From contig NZ_SPQP01000005.1 in NCBI RefSeq assembly GCF_004571075.1, positions 1 to 64,000 of the forward strand: a stretch of DNA of 64,000 bases. Direction: 5' to 3'. Numbering within the stretch: position 1 is the first letter of the stretch; every line of letters starts with the position of its first letter. This DNA is from Blastococcus sp. TF02A-35 (lineage in GTDB: Bacteria > Actinomycetota > Actinomycetes > Mycobacteriales > Geodermatophilaceae). Under the pieces are notes generated by a model. That model saw only the letters and a list, made by a program, of their open reading frames with translations, had not been told where the DNA came from and did not search any database. Positions 7,323 through 16,267 of this stretch are shown piece by piece. Made by a program: the position numbers and the translations under genes.

Positions 7323-7762
7323 CCTGGATGGTCATCCGGCTCGTCCTGACCCTGGCGCTGATCGCCGGTGTCCTCTGGTACGCCGCGAAGTATGCGAAGA
7401 AGCGCGGCATCGGCCAGGGCAACGGCCTGATCGAGGTCGTCGCGCGCCAGCGGATGGGGCGCACGAGCTCGGTCAACGTCGTGCGCATCGCCGACGTCGT
7501 GCTGGTCATCGGCGCGACCGAGGAGCAGGTCACCCTGCTCGCGGAGGTCGACGGCGACGCCGTGGACGCCGCGCTCGGCGAGCGCCGCCCGGCCCGCGTG
7601 CGCGACGAGGAGGAGCACGACGACGTCGAGGACACCCGGGCGCTCGCCCCGGCCCGCGTCGCCCGCTCCTCCGAGGGCGTGCTGGCCGGCTCGGTGCTCG
7701 ACCGCAACGGCTGGGGCTCGCTGGTCGACGACCTGCGCGAGCGGACGGTGCGCAGGTCATGA
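7319..7762 (+). CDS. fliO: Flagellar biosynthesis protein FliO
   Basis: FliO helps the FliP/Q/R export gate assemble. It is 147 aa: one membrane helix at residues 4-24 (WMVIRLVLTLALIAGVLWYA) and a small cytoplasmic domain with IEVVARQRMGRTSSVNVVRI and VLVIGATEEQVTLL, as expected for FliO. The C-terminal tail (about 90-147) is acidic and Arg-rich. Start and stop both overlap neighbours by 4 bp (ATGA), so it is part of the tightly coupled fliM-to-fliP unit. Confidence 0.9.
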   Translation: MTWMVIRLVLTLALIAGVLWYAAKYAKKRGIGQGNGLIEVVARQRMGRTSSVNVVRIADVVLVIGATEEQVTLLAEVDGDAVDAALGERRPARVRDEEEHDDVEDTRALAPARVARSSEGVLAGSVLDRNGWGSLVDDLRERTVRRS

Positions 7763-8598
7763 CGGCCTCCGTGCGCCCGCTGCCGCGCGGAGCCGGCACG
7801 CGGCGCCGCGCCGCCCTGGTCCTGCTCCTGGCGCTGCTGGCCACGCTGGCGACCGTCCTCCTGGCCGGCCCCGCGTCGGCCGCCCCGACCGCGCCCACGG
7901 CCCCGACGGCGCCCACCGCGCCCGCGGTGGACGGGAACGTCGACATCTCGATCGGCAACGGCTCGCCGTCGAGCTCCATCACGCTGATCCTGGCGATCAC
8001 GGTGCTGTCCGTGGCGCCCTCGGTGCTGCTGCTGGCCACCTCGTTCACCAAGATCATCGTGGTGCTGGGCCTCACCCGGAACGCGCTCGGCATGGCCACC
8101 TCGCCGCCGAACCAGGTGCTCACCGGCATCGCCCTGTTCCTCACGCTGTTCGTGATGGGCCCGGTCTTCTCCGACATCAACGACGTCGCGGTCCAGCCCT
8201 ACATGGAGGGCGGCATGACGGTGTCGCAGGCCTACGAGGCCGGCGTCGTCCCGCTGCGGGAGTTCCTCCTGGACAACACCCGCGAGGACGAGCTCAAGCT
8301 GATGATCGGGCTGTCCGGCGAGGAGGCCCCGGCCGACGCGACGCAGGTCAGCATGACCACGCTCATCCCGGCGTTCGTCCTCTCGGAGCTGAAGAGCGCC
8401 TTCATCATCGGGCTGGTCATCTTCATCCCGTTCCTGGTGCTCGACATGCTCGTCGGTGCCGCCCTGATGGCGCTGGGCATGATGATGGTCCCGCCGACCA
8501 TCGTGTCGCTGCCCTTCAAGCTGCTGCTCTTCGTCGTCGTCGACGGCTGGGCGCTGATCACCACCGCCTTGGTGGGTTCCTACGGGGGTGGGGGCTGA
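7759..8598 (+). CDS. fliP: Flagellar export gate protein FliP
   Basis: FliP is the main subunit of the FliPQR protein-export channel. Residues 1-41 form an Arg-containing cleavable signal peptide ending near ASA, followed by a Pro/Thr/Ala repeat (PTAP four times). The mature part carries LLLATSFTKIIVVLGLTRNA and the conserved C-terminal region with LLFVVVDGWALITTALVGSY. Length is 279 aa. ATGA overlap with fliO; fliQ starts 1 nt after its stop. Confidence 0.95.
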   Translation: MTASVRPLPRGAGTRRRAALVLLLALLATLATVLLAGPASAAPTAPTAPTAPTAPAVDGNVDISIGNGSPSSSITLILAITVLSVAPSVLLLATSFTKIIVVLGLTRNALGMATSPPNQVLTGIALFLTLFVMGPVFSDINDVAVQPYMEGGMTVSQAYEAGVVPLREFLLDNTREDELKLMIGLSGEEAPADATQVSMTTLIPAFVLSELKSAFIIGLVIFIPFLVLDMLVGAALMALGMMMVPPTIVSLPFKLLLFVVVDGWALITTALVGSYGGGG

Positions 8599-8599
8599 C

Positions 8600-8875
8600 A
8601 TGAGCGACGCCGACGTCACCGACATCGCGGCGCAGACCATGATGGTCGCCGCGAAGGTCGCCGCCCCCATCCTGGTCACCGCCCTGCTCGTGGGCTTCCT
8701 GATCTCGCTGTTCCAGGCGGCGACCCAGATCCAGGAGGCGACGCTCTCCTTCGTCCCCAAGATGATCGCCGTCGCGATCGCCCTGCTGGTGACCGGGAAC
8801 TGGGTCCTCGCGGAGCTGGTCAGCTTCACCCACGCCCTGTTCGAGCAGCTCCCGGCACTCCTCGACCGGACGTAG
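8600..8875 (+). CDS. fliQ: Flagellar export gate protein FliQ
   Basis: FliQ is a small two-helix export-gate subunit. From the ATG at 8600 it is 91 aa, the normal length, with membrane hairpins at about 16-37 (VAAPILVTALLVGFLISLFQ) and 48-72. The conserved FQAATQIQEATLSFVPK loop is present between them. A GGGGGTGGGGG purine run precedes the ATG. A GTG four codons earlier is less likely because it overlaps fliP. Confidence 0.94.
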   Translation: MSDADVTDIAAQTMMVAAKVAAPILVTALLVGFLISLFQAATQIQEATLSFVPKMIAVAIALLVTGNWVLAELVSFTHALFEQLPALLDRT

Positions 8876-8881
8876 CCCGCC

Positions 8882-9646
8882 ATGGACCTGTCGGTCCCGG
8901 CTGTCACGCTCGCGGCCCTCCTCCTCGGGACGGCGCGTGCCGCCGGATTCGTGCTGATGGCGCCGCCGTTCAACTCGCGGGTCATCCCCGCACCGGTCAA
9001 GGGCGCGCTCGCCCTGGCCCTGTCGGTGCTGCTGTCGACGCAGATCGCGACGACCCTCCCGGCTCCCACCGCCGGCTTCCTGCTGGTCACCGCGGTGACG
9101 GAGGTCGTGATCGGCGCGGCCCTGGGCTTCGTCGTCCAGGTGCTGTTCACCGCCGTGCAGATGGCCGGCGACGTGCTCGACCTCGCCGGCGGCTTCTCCA
9201 TGCAGCCGGGCTACGACCCGCTGTCCATGACCCAGAACAGCTCGCTGGGCAAGCTGCACTACCTGCTGGCCAGCACCCTGCTGTTCAGCAGCGGCGGGCA
9301 CCTGCTCATGGTCAAGGGGTTCGCCACGTCCTACGAGGGGCTCCCCCTGGGTGGCGACGTGCCCACCGAGGAGATCGCCTCGGTGCTCATCACCGCGTTC
9401 TCCATGATGTTCCTCGCCGCGGTCCAGATCGCCGGCCCGATGGTCGCCGTGCTGCTCCTGGCCGACGTCGCCCTCGCGCTGCTGAGCCGGGCCGCGCCCT
9501 CGCTCAACGTCTTCACCATGGGCCCGCCGGCCAAGATCCTGCTGACCCTGACGATGCTCGGGCTGACCTTCCCGCTGCTGCCCCCCGCGCTCGACGCGCT
9601 GCTCGAGCACGGTGCCCGCGCCATGGTCTCGCTGCGGAGCGGGTGA
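8882..9646 (+). CDS. fliR: Flagellar export gate protein FliR
   Basis: FliR caps the FliP/FliQ export channel. It is 254 aa with six predicted membrane segments. Family features include the N-terminal ARAAGFVLMAPPFNSRVIPA, the central QMAGDVLDLAGGFSMQPGYDP and the C-terminal GPPAKILLTLTMLGL. It starts 6 nt after fliQ and ends 3 nt before the flhB GTG, consistent with a single operon. Confidence 0.95.
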   Translation: MDLSVPAVTLAALLLGTARAAGFVLMAPPFNSRVIPAPVKGALALALSVLLSTQIATTLPAPTAGFLLVTAVTEVVIGAALGFVVQVLFTAVQMAGDVLDLAGGFSMQPGYDPLSMTQNSSLGKLHYLLASTLLFSSGGHLLMVKGFATSYEGLPLGGDVPTEEIASVLITAFSMMFLAAVQIAGPMVAVLLLADVALALLSRAAPSLNVFTMGPPAKILLTLTMLGLTFPLLPPALDALLEHGARAMVSLRSG

Positions 9647-9649
9647 GCC

Positions 9650-10798
9650 GTGGCCAAGGACGGACCGGGTGGTGAGAAGACAGAGAAGCCCACTCCCCAG
9701 CGCCTGAAGAAGGCGCGCAAGGACGGGCAGATCCCGCGGACCCAGGAGCTCGGCACCTGGCTGGGCGTCGCCGCGGCGAGCGCGCTGCTGCCGATGCTGG
9801 TGCAGAACGCGTTCGAGGCGGTCCAGCAGCTCTTCGTGCACGTCGGCACGGTGGTCAACCACCCCGAGATCGAGACCGTGACCGCACTGCTGGGCCAGGC
9901 GTTCATGACGTTCCTCTGGACGCTCATGCCCACCGCGCTCGTGCTGATGGTCGTCGGCGTGGCGTCCGCGGCCGCCCAGGGCGGTGTGCACCCGACCGGC
10001 AAGCCGATGAAGCCGACCCTGAAGAAGCTGAACCCCTTCCCGGGCATGAAGCGCATGTTCGGCACCCAGGGCCTGTGGGAGACCAGCAAGGCGCTCATCA
10101 AGACCGTCGCCCTCGGGGCCGTCGTCATCATCACCAGCGACCGGGCGCAGTCGCTGGTGTCCGCGTCCGGGGCGCTGCCGCTCTCGGCGGTGGCGGCCAC
10201 CTTCGCCGACTCCGCCATCCTGATGTTCCGCGTCGTCGCCGTCACCGGCCTGGTGCTGGCCGTCGCCGACTACATCGTCGTCCGCAAGAAGATGATGAAG
10301 CAGCTCAAGATGAGCAAGTACGAGATCACCCAGGAGCACAAGCAGGCCGAGGGCGACCCGTACATGAAGGCGCACCGACGCGGCGTGCAGATGCAGATGT
10401 CCCGCAACCGGATGATGGCCGAGGTCGCCGAGGCCGACGTGCTGCTGGTGAACCCGACCCACGTCGCCGTCGCCCTCAAGTACGAGGCCGCGAAGGGCGC
10501 CCCGCGCGTCGTCGCGAAGGGCGCCGGCGAGGTGGCGGCGAAGCTCCGCGAGCGGGCGGCCGAGGCGCGCGTCCCGCTGGTCCAGGACATCCCGCTCGCC
10601 CGTGCGCTGCACGCCTCCTGCGAGCTCGGCCAGGAGGTCCCGCCGCAGCTGTTCAACGCCGTCGCGCGGGTGCTCGCCTTCGTCATGCACCTCGGCGCGC
10701 GCGGGGTGAAGGGCGGCTTCCACCGCCCCGGGTTCGAGGCACCCGACACCGAGGGCCTGCCCAAGGCCGGACGACGCCGGACCCCGACCGCGGCCTGA
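9650..10798 (+). CDS. flhB: Flagellar export specificity switch protein FlhB
   Basis: FlhB is the export-gate component that changes substrate specificity when hook length is reached. It begins with the canonical GEKTEKPTPQRLKKARKDG, has four membrane helices (about 30-215), and carries the autocleavage site NPTH at residues 268-271, almost exactly where Salmonella FlhB has it (269-272). The C-terminal cytoplasmic domain follows to about residue 355. Length is 382 aa, with a GTG start 3 nt after fliR. Its partner FliK is encoded at the left end of the cluster. Confidence 0.96.
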   Translation: MAKDGPGGEKTEKPTPQRLKKARKDGQIPRTQELGTWLGVAAASALLPMLVQNAFEAVQQLFVHVGTVVNHPEIETVTALLGQAFMTFLWTLMPTALVLMVVGVASAAAQGGVHPTGKPMKPTLKKLNPFPGMKRMFGTQGLWETSKALIKTVALGAVVIITSDRAQSLVSASGALPLSAVAATFADSAILMFRVVAVTGLVLAVADYIVVRKKMMKQLKMSKYEITQEHKQAEGDPYMKAHRRGVQMQMSRNRMMAEVAEADVLLVNPTHVAVALKYEAAKGAPRVVAKGAGEVAAKLRERAAEARVPLVQDIPLARALHASCELGQEVPPQLFNAVARVLAFVMHLGARGVKGGFHRPGFEAPDTEGLPKAGRRRTPTAA

Positions 10799-10894
10799 GC
10801 GAGGACGCCGTCCCGCCGCGGTACCACCCCCTCCTCGGCCTGCCGATGAGGGAAGGGTGAGTCAGCGTCCGTCGTCAGCGCCCGGAGCGGGCCG

Positions 10895-12940
10895 GTGAAG
10901 GGGCTCGGCAAGGCCGCCGTCCCGATCGGCGTCGTCGCCATCGTCCTCATGCTGGTCGTGCCGATGCCGGCCGCCCTGATGGACATGCTGATCGGCCTGA
11001 ACCTGGCCATCGCGCTGCTGGTCCTGCTCGTCGCGATGCAGATCAAGCGGCCGCTGGACTTCGCGGTGTTCCCCTCGCTGCTGCTCATCGCCACGCTGTT
11101 CCGGCTGGCCCTGAACGTCTCCTCGACCCGGCTGGTGCTCACCGACGGCTACGCCGGCAAGGTGATCGAGGCCTTCGGGCACATCGTCATCGGCGGCTCG
11201 CTGATCGTCGGCATGGTCATCTTCCTGATCCTGACCATCGTGCAGTTCGTGGTCATCACCAACGGTGCGGGGCGCGTGGCCGAGGTCGGCGCCCGCTTCA
11301 CCCTCGACGCCATGCCCGGCAAGCAGATGGCGATCGACGCCGACCTGAACGCCGGCCTGATCAACGAGGCGCAGGCCCGCAAGCGCCGGCACGAGGTCAC
11401 CGCCGAGGCCGACTTCTACGGCTCGATGGACGGTGCGTCGAAGTTCGTGAAGGGCGACGCCATCGCCGGCATCGTCGTCACGCTGGTCAACCTCATCGGT
11501 GGCTTCGCGATCGGCGTCATGCAGCGCGGGATGGCTCCCGCCGAGGCGGTCTCGACCTTCTCGCTGCTGACCGTCGGCGACGGCCTGGTCTCGATGATCC
11601 CCGCCCTGCTGATGTCCACGGCGACCGGCATCATCGTGACCCGGTCGGCCACCGAGGGCGACATGGGCACCGACCTGCTCGACCAGCTGGGCCGGTTCAA
11701 GCAGCCGGTCCGCATCGCCGGCGGCGCCGCCCTCGCCCTGTGCCTGATCCCGGGCCTGCCGAAGCTGCCCTTCCTCGTCGTGGGCCTGCTGTTCCTCCTC
11801 ATGGCCTCCCGCATGAGCGACCCGGTGGAGGTCGACGAGGAGGCGGAGGCCGCGGCGGCCGCCCTGGACAACGAGCCGTCCCCGGACTCCCCGGAGGCCA
11901 TCGCCCAGAAGATGCGGGTCGACCCCCTGGAGCTCGAGGTCGCCTTCGACCTCGTCGAGCTCGTCGACGCCTCCCGCGGCGGCGACCTGCTGGACCGCGT
12001 CAAGGCGCTGCGCCGGAAGGTCGCCATGGAGACCGGCCTGGTGATCCCGCTGGTCCGGACCCGCGACAACCTCGACCTCCCGTCCTCCCAGTACGTCATC
12101 TGGCTCAACGGCGTCCCCGTGGCCAAGGGCAGCTCCCCGTCGGGCACCGTCCTGGCCATCGGCGACGCGCTCGACGGCCTGCCCGGCCGGCCGACCCGCG
12201 AGCCGGTGTTCGGCCTGGCGGCCAAGTGGGTGCCGGCCGAGCTCCAGCGGGCCGCGGAGATGGCCGGCGCGACCGTCGTCGACCGCTCCTCGGTGATCAC
12301 CACGCACCTGGCCGAGGTCGTCCGGCAGAACGCCGCGGACCTGCTCGGGCGGGAGGACGTGCGCCTCCTCGTGGAGATGGTGCGCCGCACCCACCCGGTC
12401 GTCGTGGAGGAGCTCACCCCGGCCCTGCTCACCCTGGGAGAGGTGCAACGCGTGTTGCACGCGTTGCTCGCCGAGGGTGTGTCGATCCGGGACCTGGTCC
12501 GCATCTTCGAGGCACTCTCTGTGCGTGCGAAGCAGTCGACCGAACTCGACGGTCTCGTCGAGGCGGCCCGGTCGGCGCTCGGCTCGGCGATCAGCCAGCC
12601 CTACGTCACCCCGGACGAGCGGCTGCACGTCTTCACCCTCGAGCCGGGCTTCGAGCAGCGGCTCCTGGAGGCCGTCCGCCAGACCGACATGGGTGCGGTC
12701 CTGGCCCTCGACGCCGGCGCCGTGGACGCCCTCGTCCACGGGTGCAGCGGCCTCCTCGAGGACGCCGAGCGCGCCGGGTTCTCACCGGTCCTCGTGTGCT
12801 CGCCGCAGGTCCGCGCGGCCCTGTCGCGCCTGATGCGCCAGATTCTTCCCCGGCTGCCCGTCATCTCCTACGCGGAGGTGTCCCGGACAGCGCAGATCGA
12901 GTCGCTGGGAGTGGTGAGCGGTGCCGTTGCGATCCGTTGA
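10895..12940 (+). CDS. flhA: Flagellar export gate protein FlhA
   Basis: FlhA forms the nonameric cytoplasmic ring of the export gate and receives chaperone-substrate complexes. Residues 1-315 hold eight membrane helices with the FHIPEP signature around 125-150 (GRVAEVGARFTLDAMPGKQM), and residues about 330-681 the cytoplasmic domain (VRLLVEMVRRTHPVVVEEL is characteristic). Length is 681 aa, as expected. The GTG at 10895 is chosen because the hydrophobic N-terminus starts directly after it. A GCCGATGA at 10842-10849 in the 96-bp gap after flhB may be a -10 element, but I found no matching -35. The end overlaps the next gene by 20 bp. Confidence 0.95.
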   Translation: MKGLGKAAVPIGVVAIVLMLVVPMPAALMDMLIGLNLAIALLVLLVAMQIKRPLDFAVFPSLLLIATLFRLALNVSSTRLVLTDGYAGKVIEAFGHIVIGGSLIVGMVIFLILTIVQFVVITNGAGRVAEVGARFTLDAMPGKQMAIDADLNAGLINEAQARKRRHEVTAEADFYGSMDGASKFVKGDAIAGIVVTLVNLIGGFAIGVMQRGMAPAEAVSTFSLLTVGDGLVSMIPALLMSTATGIIVTRSATEGDMGTDLLDQLGRFKQPVRIAGGAALALCLIPGLPKLPFLVVGLLFLLMASRMSDPVEVDEEAEAAAAALDNEPSPDSPEAIAQKMRVDPLELEVAFDLVELVDASRGGDLLDRVKALRRKVAMETGLVIPLVRTRDNLDLPSSQYVIWLNGVPVAKGSSPSGTVLAIGDALDGLPGRPTREPVFGLAAKWVPAELQRAAEMAGATVVDRSSVITTHLAEVVRQNAADLLGREDVRLLVEMVRRTHPVVVEELTPALLTLGEVQRVLHALLAEGVSIRDLVRIFEALSVRAKQSTELDGLVEAARSALGSAISQPYVTPDERLHVFTLEPGFEQRLLEAVRQTDMGAVLALDAGAVDALVHGCSGLLEDAERAGFSPVLVCSPQVRAALSRLMRQILPRLPVISYAEVSRTAQIESLGVVSGAVAIR

Positions 12941-15900
12941 GGCCGCCACGCGCGACGACGCGATCGCCGCGGCGCGGGAGCAGTTCGGTCCCCACGCGCG
13001 CGTGGTGGGCGTCCGCCGCGTGCGCTCCGGCGGCGTGCTCGGCTTCTTCGCCACCGAGCGGTACGTGGCCGAGGTCGCCGACCAGTTCGCCCGCCCGGGC
13101 GTGCCCACGCCCTCCGCCGGGCCGGCCCCCGCCGCCCCGGTGAGCTCCTTCGAGTCCCCGCTCGCGTCCGCCGCGCCGGCGCGCGCGCGTGCCACCGCCC
13201 CGGCCCGCAACGGTGCCGCGGCCTGGGCCGCCGAGGCCGCCCGCTCCGGCGACGCACACCGGGGACCGGTGACCGGCGCCCGCGCCGCGGCACCCGCGCC
13301 GTCCACCCCGGCCGGCCCCACCCCGGCGTCCTCCACCCCGGCGTCCTCCACCACGGCAGGCTCCGCCTCACTGGCGGAGGACGAGCGGCTCGACGAGCTC
13401 GCCGGCCTGCTCGGCGGCCTGCCGTCGGCCACGCCGCGGTCGACGGCTGCGCCGCGCGCCGCGTTCACCCCCGCACCGTCGGCGCCCTCCTCGCCCGCCC
13501 GGCCGGCCGGCTCCTCGGCCGCGCCCAAGGCCTCCTTCTCCTCCTCCCGTCCGGCGCCCGCCGCGGCGTTCCCGGACGTCGCGGCACCTGCCGGGACCGC
13601 CCGTGCGACGTTCCCGCGCGCGACCGCGACCAAGGCGACCCGGCCGGCCGCGACGCCTGCGCCGAGCGAGGAGGAGACCCCGGTCCTCCTCTCCCCCTTC
13701 GCCGCGGCCCTCGAGGCCTCCGGTGCGCCGTCGCCGTTCACCGCCGCGCTGGCCCGCATGGTGGCCGGGGACCGCGACGTCGAGCAGGCGGTCGCCCAGG
13801 CCATGGAGGAGCCGGCCCTCCCGGACCTCGCGCCGCCGGTCGGGAAGCCGGCCCGCGCCGCGAAGGAGCCGGCCGCACCGGCCCGGCAGCAGGACCCGGT
13901 CCAGGTCCCGGACACCCCGGCGCCCCGGCCCTCCCTGGCCGCGGCCATCCGTTCAGCAGACTCGTCGAAGCGGTCCAAGGCCGTGCACCAGGAGGAGACC
14001 ACCGTGGGAGAACAGGTCGTCACGGCGCCCTCCACCAGCACCCCCGCCACCGCCCCCGTCCGGGCGGCCGAGGACGAGGCACCGGCCCCGGCCGTGTCCA
14101 CCCGCGAGGAGGAGATCGCCGAGGCCCTCCGCGCCGCCCTGGCCCAGGGGCACTCGGACGAGGCCCTCGCCGGGATCCTGCGCAAGATGCTCGCGGGCGA
14201 CTCCCCGAAGGAGGCGCTGGCCGAGCCCACCGCGGCTCCCGCTGTGCCCGCCCCCGCGGTCGCGGAGCCCGTCGTCGAGCCGGTCCCCGCCGTCATGGAG
14301 GCCACCGTCGTGGAGGCCGCCGTCGAGCCGGTCCCCGCCGTCGCGGGGCCCGTGGCCGAGCCGGTCGCCGAGGCCGTCGCCGAGCCGGTCGTCGAGGCCG
14401 CCGTGGAGCCGGCCGCGGAGACCGCGCAGACCGCGCAGACCGTCGAGGCCCCCCGTCCCACCGTCGAGCCCGCCCTCACCTGGGACCTCGGGACGTCGGC
14501 GAACTACTCGCTGTTCGGCCTGCCCGCCCCGACCTCGGGCAGCAGCGGCCTGGGCTGGGACGTCCCCGCCCCGGCTGCGACCTGCACGCCGCTGTGGGGC
14601 GAGCCGGTCCCCGAGCCGTCGCCGGCCCCGGCCGTCAGCGACGCCCCCATCTGGGCCGAGGTCGTCCGCCGGGACCCCGCGCCGTCGACCGGCGCCGGCA
14701 CCGAGCCGGCCGCCGTCGAGGAGCCGGCCGCCGCCGAGGCGGAGGACCTCTTCCAGGAGCCGGCCGCCGCCGAGGAGACCACCCCGGCCACCGTCGAGGC
14801 CACCGCCACCGAGGAGGTCGCCACCGAGGACGCCGCCGTCGAGGCGGAGGCGGCCGAGGCTGCCGCGCCGGCCGACGGGGCCGAGCTCACCGGTGCCGAC
14901 GAGCTCGCCCCGCTCCTCGCGCGCACGGCCAGCGACCCGGCACCGATGACGATGTCGATGGACGCCACGACCGTCATGCCCCGGGTCTCCCTGCTCCCCG
15001 GCCTCGCCGGGTCGCGTGGCCGCGGGCTGCCGCCGGTCCCGCCGTCCTCCAGCCGCCCCGCCGTGCCCCCGGCCCGGCCCCGGCCCGAGCGGCCGGCGGC
15101 CCCGAGCCAGGACGAGGCGACCGACCGCGACGCCGACCGCGCGCCGGCGAGGACCCGCGAGACCGCTGCTCCCCGGGCCCTGGCGACGGTCACCCGCCTG
15201 CCGGTGGCCCCGCTCATGGCCGGCCCGGACCTGCCCGACATGCCCGAGCTGGACGAGCCCGAGGACGCTGCGGAGACGACCCGCGCGGTGTCCGGGACCG
15301 TCTCCCGGCTGACCGCCCTCGGCGTGCCCGAGGCCCTGCTCGGCGAGGACTTCGACGACGCGGTCGCCGCCGACGGGACCTACGCCGCCCTCACCCGCGC
15401 CCTGGCCCGGAACCTGCCCCAGCTGCCGCAGGTGCCCTCCGGCGCCGGCGAGGTCCTGTTCGTGGTCGGCCCCGGCATGGAGACGCTGCGCGCCGCGCAG
15501 TCGCTCGCCGCGACCCTGCGCCTGGACCCCGACCGCGTGCAGTGGGCCACCCGCGGTGACCTGGCCGGTCTCGCCCCGCGGTCCAGCCGGGTGACGACGA
15601 CCGACACCGCGGTCGAGCGGCACCAGGAGGCCACCGCGAGCGGCAGCCTGACCATCGTGGCCGTCGACGCCCCGCTGCGCAGCGACCCGTACTGGATGGC
15701 GCAGATGCTGGGGATCTGGTCCCCGGCCGCGGTCTGGGCGGTCGTCGAGGCCACCCGCAAGCCCGAGGACGTCGAGGTGTGGCTCGACGGCCTGGCCCGC
15801 GTGGACGCGCTCGTCGTGCAGGACACCGACCTCAGCGCCGACCCGGCGGCCGTGCTGCGGCGGCTGACCACGCCCGTGGCCCTCCTCGACGGCGTCCGCG

Positions 15901-15959
15901 CCACCCCGCACCGCTGGGCCTCCCTGCTGTGCGAGCGCCTGGAGAGCCCGCAGGCATGA
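12921..15959 (+). CDS. FlhF-like protein with very long disordered linker and degenerate GTPase domain
   Basis: This 1012-aa protein sits where flhF normally follows flhA. Residues 1-55 match the FlhF N-terminal B domain (AAAREQFGPHARVVGVRRV, then GGVLGFFATE). Residues about 60-790 are Ala/Pro/Glu-rich and probably disordered, with short tandem repeats. Residues about 840-1010 follow the order of an SRP-type GTPase (LFVVGPGMETLRAAQSLAA, then VAVDAPL, then VVQDTDL). However, the P-loop GxxGxGKT, the DTAG and the TKLD motifs are all lost, so GTP binding is unlikely. FlhF normally sets flagellar position and number. I infer a FlhF-derived pseudo-GTPase. It overlaps flhA by 20 bp and the next gene by ATGA. 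Confidence 0.75.
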   Translation: MPLRSVEAATRDDAIAAAREQFGPHARVVGVRRVRSGGVLGFFATERYVAEVADQFARPGVPTPSAGPAPAAPVSSFESPLASAAPARARATAPARNGAAAWAAEAARSGDAHRGPVTGARAAAPAPSTPAGPTPASSTPASSTTAGSASLAEDERLDELAGLLGGLPSATPRSTAAPRAAFTPAPSAPSSPARPAGSSAAPKASFSSSRPAPAAAFPDVAAPAGTARATFPRATATKATRPAATPAPSEEETPVLLSPFAAALEASGAPSPFTAALARMVAGDRDVEQAVAQAMEEPALPDLAPPVGKPARAAKEPAAPARQQDPVQVPDTPAPRPSLAAAIRSADSSKRSKAVHQEETTVGEQVVTAPSTSTPATAPVRAAEDEAPAPAVSTREEEIAEALRAALAQGHSDEALAGILRKMLAGDSPKEALAEPTAAPAVPAPAVAEPVVEPVPAVMEATVVEAAVEPVPAVAGPVAEPVAEAVAEPVVEAAVEPAAETAQTAQTVEAPRPTVEPALTWDLGTSANYSLFGLPAPTSGSSGLGWDVPAPAATCTPLWGEPVPEPSPAPAVSDAPIWAEVVRRDPAPSTGAGTEPAAVEEPAAAEAEDLFQEPAAAEETTPATVEATATEEVATEDAAVEAEAAEAAAPADGAELTGADELAPLLARTASDPAPMTMSMDATTVMPRVSLLPGLAGSRGRGLPPVPPSSSRPAVPPARPRPERPAAPSQDEATDRDADRAPARTRETAAPRALATVTRLPVAPLMAGPDLPDMPELDEPEDAAETTRAVSGTVSRLTALGVPEALLGEDFDDAVAADGTYAALTRALARNLPQLPQVPSGAGEVLFVVGPGMETLRAAQSLAATLRLDPDRVQWATRGDLAGLAPRSSRVTTTDTAVERHQEATASGSLTIVAVDAPLRSDPYWMAQMLGIWSPAAVWAVVEATRKPEDVEVWLDGLARVDALVVQDTDLSADPAAVLRRLTTPVALLDGVRATPHRWASLLCERLESPQA

Positions 15960-16210
15960 GCCCCTTCCGCTGGGACGTCCTCCTCGTCGGGTTCGTGCTG
16001 GCGCTGCCGGTGCTCGCGCTCGGCATGCGGGGGGACTTCACGACCGAGGAGATGGTGAGCCGGCTGCCGTGGTGCCTGCTCGCCGGCTGGGGCGCCGTCG
16101 CCCTGGTGCGGGCGGTGTTCACCCCGCCGAAGCCGGTGCCGCAGCCCAAGCGCCGTCCGGCTGCGCGCCCGGTCGACGTCGACGAGGACGAGGAGCGGGA
16201 CGCCGCGTGA
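15956..16210 (+). CDS. Small membrane protein, last gene of the flagellar cluster
   Basis: The ATG overlaps the stop of the FlhF-like gene (ATGA) and gives 84 aa. Two hydrophobic segments lie at about 8-24 (VLLVGFVLALPVLALG) and 39-54, with a conserved-looking RGDFTTEEMVSRLPW between them. A Pro/Lys/Arg then Asp/Glu-rich cytoplasmic tail ends it. I do not recognise a family. Tight coupling suggests a role linked to the FlhF-like protein. A strong hairpin follows. Confidence 0.7.
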   Translation: MSPFRWDVLLVGFVLALPVLALGMRGDFTTEEMVSRLPWCLLAGWGAVALVRAVFTPPKPVPQPKRRPAARPVDVDEDEERDAA

Positions 16211-16225
16211 ACGGGGCGTCCCGCT

Positions 16226-16252
16226 CCGGGGGCGCGCAGGACGCGCCCCCGG
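16226..16252. terminator. Bidirectional hairpin between the flagellar cluster and phoH
   Basis: A perfect 11-bp stem (CCGGGGGCGCG and its complement) with a CAGGA loop lies between two convergent genes, 16 bp after one stop and 16 bp after the other. It probably terminates both transcripts. Confidence 0.7.
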
Positions 16253-16267
16253 GGCAGGGCGTCGGCC

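Noticed and set aside
8558-10723. Long minus-strand open frames opposite fliR/flhB and similar frames over most genes
   Set aside because: They arise from the extreme GC content; compositions are Arg/Gly/His or Leu/Val/Asp-rich mirror images and contain no domains, while the plus strand has clear flagellar proteins.
10842-10849. GCCGATGA before flhA as a third FliA promoter
   Set aside because: The -10 is good but no -35 match at 15-17 nt; left as a remark under flhA.
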